A stretch of 9,440 nucleotides of DNA, taken from positions 1-9,440 of the forward strand of contig CALWKJ010000041.1 in assembly GCA_944381225.1 (NCBI GenBank), given 5' to 3'. Below, in pieces: positions 5,518 to 9,440 of this stretch. A program made the translations under genes and the position numbers. The stretch comes from an uncultured Clostridia bacterium. Its GTDB lineage: Bacteria > Bacillota > Clostridia > Christensenellales > UBA1242. The notes below the pieces were generated by a model, which searched no databases, had not been told where the DNA came from, and was given only the letters and a program-made list of their open reading frames with translations. Positions within the stretch are counted from its first letter, which is position 1. Each line of letters begins with the position of its first letter.

Positions 5518-6216
5518 ATGACAAAAAAACAAATTTACAATATTACAAAATTAAGCATTTTGGCTGTGTTGTTTATGTTGGTGTTTGAAATGTTGTTTTA
5601 TTTTGACAGTGTTACTACTGCAATAAGCAATATTATTTTAAACGCAAATGGCATAGTTTTGTACATTGCAATATATTTTGTTATGCTTATTCAAGTTAGT
5701 GTGATTCCATTGCCAGTTTATGTTGTAATAAACGCTGCGGTAATAATTGAAAGCATAAATTTGAATCTTATGTATTTAAGTGGTTGGATTTTTGTTTTTG
5801 TTACAATGTTTGCATACATGACAGGAGTAATTATTTCTTATTTTATAGGTAAAAAATGGGGAAGTCGTGCTGTTAAATGGTGCGCAGGAAGTGAAGAGGA
5901 ATACATTAAGTGGATAAAAATTTTTAACAATAAGGGCAAATGGTATTACGCTCTTACTGTTTTGTTGCCAGTTTTTCCGGATGATTTATTGTGTCTGGTC
6001 GCAGGTGGAGTAAAACTTAATTTTTGGTTTTACTTTTTTGTTAATTTGGTTTTTAGGTTTGTTGGACTTGTTGCAATGATTCTTTCTTTGCAGTTTGTAA
6101 ATAATATAAATTCATCTTCTTTTCCTTTTACATTGCTTTTATGGAGTTTTGTCCTTTTTGTTTTAATAATTGTGTTCTTAATTTTTAAACTTAAATTTAA
6201 AAATGAAATTAAATAA
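5518..6216 (+). CDS. VTT-domain (DedA / TVP38-TMEM64 family) membrane protein
   Basis: The 232-residue protein is almost entirely hydrophobic, with segments at about 10-28, 45-65, 88-111, 143-165, 170-192 and 203-225. The pattern of the VTT (formerly SNARE-associated) domain is visible: IPLPVYVV at 63-70, followed by the glycine/aromatic stretch MTGVIISYFIGKKWG (101-115), a short amphipathic linker, then LLPVFPDDLLCLVAGGVKL (149-167) and a conserved arginine-glycine pair (R180, G183). Members of this superfamily include DedA-type and TVP38-like proteins, several implicated in lipid-carrier or phospholipid transposition. The PDD motif (154-156) is the expected acidic membrane-embedded element. 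Substrate here is unknown. GGGGAG (5507-5512) is the ribosome binding site. It precedes clpB but is separated from it by a CIRCE element that can fold as a terminator, so the two are probably not one operon. Confidence 0.85.
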   Translation: MTKKQIYNITKLSILAVLFMLVFEMLFYFDSVTTAISNIILNANGIVLYIAIYFVMLIQVSVIPLPVYVVINAAVIIESINLNLMYLSGWIFVFVTMFAYMTGVIISYFIGKKWGSRAVKWCAGSEEEYIKWIKIFNNKGKWYYALTVLLPVFPDDLLCLVAGGVKLNFWFYFFVNLVFRFVGLVAMILSLQFVNNINSSSFPFTLLLWSFVLFVLIIVFLIFKLKFKNEIK

Positions 6217-6221
6217 TTTTT

Positions 6222-6260
6222 AAAAAATTAGCACTCTTGCCTTGACAGTGCTAATTTTTT
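6222..6260. terminator. Extended CIRCE stem acting as a possible terminator
   Basis: The CIRCE arms extend outward into an A6 and a T6 tract, giving 14-bp perfect arms (6222-6235 and 6247-6260) with an 11-base loop. Transcripts leaving the VTT-domain gene would form a stem ending in six U, as in an intrinsic terminator. It starts 5 bases after the VTT gene stop. Termination is inferred from the fold only. Confidence 0.45.
6228..6254. promoter_or_regulatory. CIRCE operator (HrcA binding site)
   Basis: TTAGCACTC-N9-CAGTGCTAA matches the CIRCE consensus TTAGCACTC-N9-GAGTGCTAA at all but one base (C instead of G at 6246). CIRCE is bound by the heat-shock repressor HrcA in Firmicutes and many other bacteria. 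Its position before clpB predicts HrcA repression and induction on heat or protein-folding stress. hrcA itself is not in the window. Confidence 0.95.
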
Positions 6261-6270
6261 GTGCTACCAT
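6242..6270 (+). promoter_or_regulatory. Sigma-A promoter of clpB, overlapping CIRCE
   Basis: A perfect TTGACA (6242-6247) is followed after 17 bases by TACCAT (6265-6270, 4 of 6 to consensus). The -35 box lies across the spacer and right arm of the CIRCE element, so HrcA binding would directly block RNA polymerase. Transcription should start near 6277, giving a leader of about 50 bases before the GGGGG-type ribosome binding site at 6320-6324. Confidence 0.8.
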
Positions 6271-6328
6271 ATTTATGGTTTTTAAGGTGTAAAAATTATT
6301 ACATTGTTAAAAATCAAAAGGGGGCAAC

Positions 6329-8899
6329 ATGAATTTTGAAAAATATACACAAAGTAGTATATCAGTTTTAAATTCTGCACAAGAAAAAGCAAAAAACGAT
6401 AATTGCTCCGAATTAAAACAGTCGCATCTTTTTTATGAAATGATAGATAAAAAAACGCTTATCTATGAAATTTTAGAAAAGATGAACATTGATTGTGAGA
6501 ATTTAAAGAATACTATTTTAAATAAATTAAAAACTTTGCCCAAAGTTAGTGGACAAAGTGAGGTATATGGTTCAAACGAACTTGTAAGTTCTTTAAGCCT
6601 TGCCGAAAATATTGCAAAAAACATGAAAGACGAATATGTTTCGCTTGAACACATATTTATGGCATTTTTAGAAAAGCCAGAAAGTTTATTAAAAGAAATT
6701 TTTAAATATTTTAATATAACAAAAGACAATTTTATTAAAGAATTAAGTAAAATAAGGGGGAATACAAGAGTGGTTACAGACAATCCAGAATCAACGTACA
6801 ACGTTTTAGAAAAGTATGGAACAGAACTTGTTTCGCTTGCAAAAAATCAAAAAATTGACCCAGTAATTGGACGAGATAACGAAATAAGAAACACAATAAG
6901 AATACTTTCAAGAAAAACAAAAAACAACCCTGTTTTAATTGGTGAAGCAGGTGTTGGTAAAACTGCCATTGTTGAAGGTCTTGCAATAAGAATTGCAAAA
7001 GGCGATGTTCCAAGCAGCTTAAAAGACCGAAAAATTTTCTCACTTGACCTTGGGGCACTTGTTGCAGGTGCAAAATATAGAGGTGAATTTGAAGAAAGGT
7101 TAAAAGCAGTATTAAACGAAATAAAAAAGAGTGAAGGTCAAACAATAATGTTTATTGATGAACTTCACACAATTGTTGGAGCAGGGAAAACGGATGGAGC
7201 AATGGACGCAGGCAATTTGCTTAAACCTATGCTCGCAAGGGGCGAACTTCACTGCATTGGTGCAACAACACTAAACGAATATCATAAATACATTGAAAAA
7301 GACCCAGCCCTAGAGAGAAGATTTCAACCGGTTATGGTAAATGAACCAACAGTTGAAGACACAATCGCAATTCTTCGTGGACTAAAAGAAAGATATGAAG
7401 TTTTTCATGGAGTAAAAATTAGTGATAGCGCACTAATTAGCGCTGCAACACTTTCTAATAGATATATAACAGATAGATTTTTGCCAGATAAAGCAATCGA
7501 CCTTGTTGATGAAGCATGTGCAATGGTAAAAAGTGAAATAGACAGTATGCCAACTGAAATGGACGACATAAGACACAAGATGATTCAACTTGAAATAGAA
7601 CAAGCCGCTCTTAAAAAAGAAACAGATAAATTAAGTAAAGAGCATTTGGAAAATATCAATAAGGAACACGCAAAACTAAAAGAAGAATTTGATAAGATGT
7701 CTGCAAAATGGCAAAAAGAAAAGGAAAACATCGATAAAATAAACAAAATTAAACAAGACATAGAAAAAACAAACGCAGACATAGAAAAAGCACAACAAGA
7801 ATACGATTTGAATAAAGCAGCCGAACTTAAATATAACAAATTGCCAAACCTTAAAAAACAACTAGAAGAATTGGAACAAAAAGAGAGTTCAAACAATTTG
7901 TTAAAAAGCAAAGTAACCGATGAAGAAATATCACTAATTGTTAGTCGTTGGACACAAATTCCACTTTCAAAACTTCTTCAAAGCGATAGAGATAAACTAT
8001 TAAATATGGAAAAAGAACTTCATAAAAGAGTAATTGGTCAAGACGATGCAGTTAAAAAAGTTAGCGATGCAATAATTAGGTCAAGGGCAGGAATACAAGA
8101 CCCAAATAGACCAATTGGTTCGTTTATGTTTTTAGGTCCAACAGGTGTTGGAAAAACTGAACTATGCAAGGCACTTTGTGCAAACTTGTTTGACACCGAA
8201 AAAAATTTAATAAGAATTGATATGAGTGAATATATGGAAAAATTCTCTGTGTCAAGGCTTATTGGTGCGCCACCAGGATATGTTGGTTATGAAGAAGGTG
8301 GACAACTAACCGAACAAGTACGAAGAAAACCATATAGTGTTATACTATTTGATGAAGTTGAAAAGGCACACCCAGATGTGTTTAATGTGCTTTTGCAAAT
8401 ACTTGATGACGGCAGAGTAACAGACGGACAAGGCAAAACAGTTGATTTTAAAAACACAATAATAATTTTAACATCAAACCTTGGCGCTGATGCAATTATG
8501 CAAGGAATACAACCAGATGGAACAATAAGCGAAGATGCAATAAATCAAGTTAATGCACTTTTAAAACAAAGTTTTAGACCCGAGTTTTTAAACAGACTTG
8601 ATGAAATTATTTTCTTTAAACCACTTGTAAAAACAGAAATCAAACAAATTGTTGATTTACTCTTAAACAGTCTTAAAGAAAGATTAAAAGACAAACAAAT
8701 TACGCTTAATGTAACAGACAAAGCAAAAGAGTTTATCATTGATAATGGTTTTGATATAAACTTTGGTGCAAGACCACTAAAAAGATATATTCAAAACAAT
8801 GTTGAAACAATACTTGCAAAATATATGCTTGCAAATGATATCGCACCAAACACAACACTTAATATTGATGTTGAGAATGACAATATTATTGTTAAATAA
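6329..8899 (+). CDS. clpB: ATP-dependent disaggregase ClpB
   Basis: ClpB is the hexameric AAA+ chaperone that threads aggregated proteins through its pore and, with DnaK, rescues them after stress. The 856-residue protein is full length. The N-domain (1-145) is followed by AAA-1 with Walker A GEAGVGKT (205-212), pore loop AGAKYRGEFE (Y250), Walker B MFIDELH (E278) and arginine fingers R330/R331. A long middle coiled coil spans about 405-525, which separates ClpB from ClpC and ClpA. AAA-2 has Walker A GPTGVGKT (603-610), pore loop GAPPGYVGYEEGG (Y651), Walker B LFDEVEKA (D675/E676), sensor 1 TSN (N717) and sensor 2 GARPLKR (R815). No ClpP-binding loop is expected or seen. All catalytic residues are intact. 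Regulation is by the CIRCE operator; the gene ends before a strong terminator and appears monocistronic. Confidence 0.98.
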   Translation: MNFEKYTQSSISVLNSAQEKAKNDNCSELKQSHLFYEMIDKKTLIYEILEKMNIDCENLKNTILNKLKTLPKVSGQSEVYGSNELVSSLSLAENIAKNMKDEYVSLEHIFMAFLEKPESLLKEIFKYFNITKDNFIKELSKIRGNTRVVTDNPESTYNVLEKYGTELVSLAKNQKIDPVIGRDNEIRNTIRILSRKTKNNPVLIGEAGVGKTAIVEGLAIRIAKGDVPSSLKDRKIFSLDLGALVAGAKYRGEFEERLKAVLNEIKKSEGQTIMFIDELHTIVGAGKTDGAMDAGNLLKPMLARGELHCIGATTLNEYHKYIEKDPALERRFQPVMVNEPTVEDTIAILRGLKERYEVFHGVKISDSALISAATLSNRYITDRFLPDKAIDLVDEACAMVKSEIDSMPTEMDDIRHKMIQLEIEQAALKKETDKLSKEHLENINKEHAKLKEEFDKMSAKWQKEKENIDKINKIKQDIEKTNADIEKAQQEYDLNKAAELKYNKLPNLKKQLEELEQKESSNNLLKSKVTDEEISLIVSRWTQIPLSKLLQSDRDKLLNMEKELHKRVIGQDDAVKKVSDAIIRSRAGIQDPNRPIGSFMFLGPTGVGKTELCKALCANLFDTEKNLIRIDMSEYMEKFSVSRLIGAPPGYVGYEEGGQLTEQVRRKPYSVILFDEVEKAHPDVFNVLLQILDDGRVTDGQGKTVDFKNTIIILTSNLGADAIMQGIQPDGTISEDAINQVNALLKQSFRPEFLNRLDEIIFFKPLVKTEIKQIVDLLLNSLKERLKDKQITLNVTDKAKEFIIDNGFDINFGARPLKRYIQNNVETILAKYMLANDIAPNTTLNIDVENDNIIVK

Positions 8900-8909
8900 A
8901 AAAAATAGA

Positions 8910-8926
8910 TTGCCGAAAAACGGCAA
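8910..8926 (-). terminator. GC-rich hairpin after clpB, oriented for minus-strand stop
   Basis: TTGCCG (8910-8915) and CGGCAA (8921-8926) pair across a loop of five A. On the minus strand the stem is followed by TCTA and then a T-run (complement of A 8898-8905), so it resembles a second terminator behind the larger hairpin for transcripts of the HTH gene; on the plus strand it is followed by A and would not terminate. Confidence 0.4.
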
Positions 8927-8961
8927 AAAATCACAATAAATAAGCTTTATTGTGATTTTTT
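8925..8961. terminator. Bidirectional terminator between clpB and the HTH gene
   Basis: Perfect 16-bp arms (8925-8940 and 8946-8961) flank the loop TAAGC. The stem core ATCACAATAAA is flanked by A6 and T7, so each strand gives a stem followed by a U-tract. It lies 25 bases after the clpB stop and 19 bases beyond the stop of the converging HTH gene, serving both. Confidence 0.85.
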
Positions 8962-8980
8962 TATGGTTTTATTAAAAGTT

Positions 8981-9220
8981 TTACAATATATCGTTATTGT
9001 CATTAAAATAATCTCTTGCAAAAAATTGTTGTAAAGTGATGCTTGCACCCACACATAATTTTTTGATAGTTATAACTTTTGGACATTTACTTTTTTTAGA
9101 CATAAAATCAAATATAGTTGAAGGTGTCAAATTTGAGTTCAAACATAGTGCTGTAAGTGTTGTATTATTCTCAACTATAAGTTCTTTTATTCTTTTTCTA
9201 ATTGCTTCATCTAAATTCAT
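8981..9220 (-). CDS. Small Cro/C1-type (XRE) transcriptional regulator
   Basis: The 79-residue protein is a single helix-turn-helix domain: DEAIRKRIKELIVENN (4-19), positioning helix about 21-30, recognition helix about TPSTIFDFMSKK (32-43), then PKVITIKKLCVGASITLQQFF (47-67), the layout of compact Cro/C1-like regulators in clostridia and their phages. It has no sensor domain, so any signal must act through another factor or through degradation. A TTG start at 9253 would add 11 residues but has no ribosome binding site and would run across an operator dyad; ATG 9220 has GGAG (complement of 9230-9233) 9 bases upstream, so I choose it. Three dyads near TTACGAAATTTCGTAA lie between this gene and the divergent one, implying autoregulation and control of that neighbour. 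Its regulon beyond this is unknown. Confidence 0.85.
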   Translation of the reverse strand: MNLDEAIRKRIKELIVENNTTLTALCLNSNLTPSTIFDFMSKKSKCPKVITIKKLCVGASITLQQFFARDYFNDNNDIL

Positions 9221-9234
9221 CTTACTATGCTCCG

Positions 9235-9250
9235 TAACGAAATTTCGTAA
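9235..9250. promoter_or_regulatory. Operator-like dyad, copy 1
   Basis: TAACGAAATTTCGTAA differs by one base from the consensus of the three copies; its core ACGAAATTTCGT (9237-9248) is a perfect 12-base palindrome. It lies 2 bases upstream of the GGAG ribosome binding site of the HTH gene, near that gene's probable transcription start, where a bound protein would block expression. Confidence 0.65.
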
Positions 9251-9252
9251 CA

Positions 9253-9282
9253 AGTGTAAACATTTTAGTAATTATTTGTCTT
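9253..9282 (-). promoter_or_regulatory. Weak candidate promoter of the HTH gene
   Basis: On the minus strand AAGACA (9282-9277) and TACACT (9258-9253), each 4 of 6 to consensus, are 18 bases apart. Transcription would begin near 9246 inside operator copy 1, and the -35 box touches operator copy 2. The boxes are weak; the operator geometry is the better argument. Confidence 0.3.
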
Positions 9283-9296
9283 ACGGTATTTCGTAA
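9281..9296. promoter_or_regulatory. Operator-like dyad, copy 2
   Basis: TTACGGTATTTCGTAA differs from TTACGAAATTTCGTAA at two central positions, keeping both TTACG/CGTAA arms. Its centre is 46 bases from copy 1 and 54 bases from copy 3. It lies between the two divergent promoters, just upstream of the rightward TTGACA. Confidence 0.6.
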
Positions 9297-9302
9297 ATAA
9301 TG

Positions 9303-9331
9303 TTGACAAATATAACTAAAATGGTTAAAAA
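9303..9331 (+). promoter_or_regulatory. Candidate promoter of the right-edge gene
   Basis: A perfect TTGACA (9303-9308) is followed after 17 bases by TAAAAA (9326-9331, 4 of 6 to consensus). Transcription would begin near 9338, inside operator copy 3, giving a leader of about 14 bases. A bound repressor at copy 3 would block it. Confidence 0.5.
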
Positions 9332-9334
9332 TAT

Positions 9335-9350
9335 TTACGAAGTTTCGTAA
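9335..9350. promoter_or_regulatory. Operator-like dyad, copy 3
   Basis: TTACGAAGTTTCGTAA has perfect 7-base arms (TTACGAA/TTCGTAA) around a GT centre. It covers the predicted transcription start of the right-edge gene and ends one base before its ATG, so it occupies the place where a ribosome binding site would normally be. Confidence 0.65.
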
Positions 9351-9351
9351 T

Positions 9352-9440
9352 ATGAGTATCTGCAAATCTTGTTGTTTTATTGGTCATAGAAAAATAGAAG
9401 TATCAAATTTACTTGAAGAAAAGTTAAAAAGGGTGCTTAT
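9352..9440 (+). CDS. N-terminus of a probable SLOG-type protein, cut by the window edge
   Basis: Twenty-nine codons are visible before the window ends, reading MSICKSCCFIGHRKIEVSNL and then a Lys/Glu-rich helix. The CCFIGHR segment (7-13) with a following amphipathic helix resembles the start of clostridial SLOG-superfamily proteins (DUF1273-like and relatives), Rossmann-like folds proposed to bind nucleotides or nucleotide-derived signals. The identity is inferred from a short N-terminal signature only. No Shine-Dalgarno sequence precedes the ATG; the bases there form operator copy 3, so translation start may be weak or near-leaderless. The gene diverges from the small Cro/C1-type regulator and is probably repressed by it. 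Confidence 0.5.
   Translation, partial: MSICKSCCFIGHRKIEVSNLLEEKLKRVL

Noticed and set aside
6266..6279. Dyad ACCATATTTATGGT followed by T-run near the clpB transcription start
   Set aside because: It overlaps the -10 box and the start point, so it would not be fully transcribed; a weak 5-bp stem is better explained as chance.
7585..7911. Minus-strand frame of 108 codons inside clpB
   Set aside because: It is the Cys/Ser/Phe-rich mirror of the clpB coiled-coil codons, lacks a ribosome binding site and resembles no protein.
6329..8899. ClpC or ClpE instead of ClpB
   Set aside because: The long middle coiled coil (about 405-525), the spacing of the AAA domains and absence of a ClpP-binding loop fit ClpB.
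9221..9253. TTG start for the small HTH regulator
   Set aside because: It has no ribosome binding site and would translate an operator dyad; ATG 9220 has GGAG 9 bases upstream.

Overview
The window is strongly AT-rich and coding-dense, with Shine-Dalgarno sites of the AAGGAG/GGAG type, rho-independent terminators, a CIRCE heat-shock operator and a two-domain desulfoferrodoxin. This points to a low-GC anaerobic Firmicute (Bacillota; Clostridia-like). Genus cannot be read from the sequence. TGA serves as a stop (the TM2 gene ends in TGA inside an ATGA overlap), so the genetic code looks standard.

Layout, left to right. (1) 54-2763, + strand: a zinc-ribbon/TM2 membrane protein translationally coupled to mnmA (tRNA U34 2-thiolation), then a desulfoferrodoxin (superoxide reductase) and a DUF421/YetF-type membrane protein. 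(2) 2760-3338, - strand: an XRE-type regulator with a four-helix membrane tail. It converges on the DUF421 gene with a 4-nt overlap, and a 38-bp perfect palindrome forms the 3' ends of both genes. (3) 3544-5206, + strand: an SGNH hydrolase and a monoacylglycerol-lipase-like alpha/beta hydrolase. (4) 5243-5401, - strand: a 52-residue basic protein with its own promoter, ribosome binding site and terminator. (5) 5518-6216, + strand: a VTT/DedA-type (TVP38-like) membrane protein. (6) 6329-8899, + strand: full-length clpB under a CIRCE/sigma-A promoter, so very probably HrcA-controlled, ending in a strong bidirectional terminator. (7) 8981-9220, - strand: a 79-residue Cro/C1-type regulator, divergent from a gene at 9352 cut by the window edge whose N-terminus (CCFIGHR) looks like a SLOG-type protein. 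The region between them carries three copies of a dyad close to TTACGAAATTTCGTAA.

Functionally this is mostly housekeeping and stress biology: tRNA thiolation, superoxide detoxification, protein disaggregation and probable lipid or envelope hydrolases. I do not see a complete novel defence or mobile system. The least explained parts are the operator-rich regulator/SLOG pair at the right edge, the 52-residue minus-strand gene, the coding palindrome at 2743-2780, and two genes that appear to be transcribed from, or almost from, their start codon. Three database-style starts should be moved inward to ATGs with proper ribosome binding sites: 2068, 4310 and 9220. No stretch longer than 300 bases lacks a gene, and I recognise no tRNA, rRNA, CRISPR array, insertion sequence or riboswitch.
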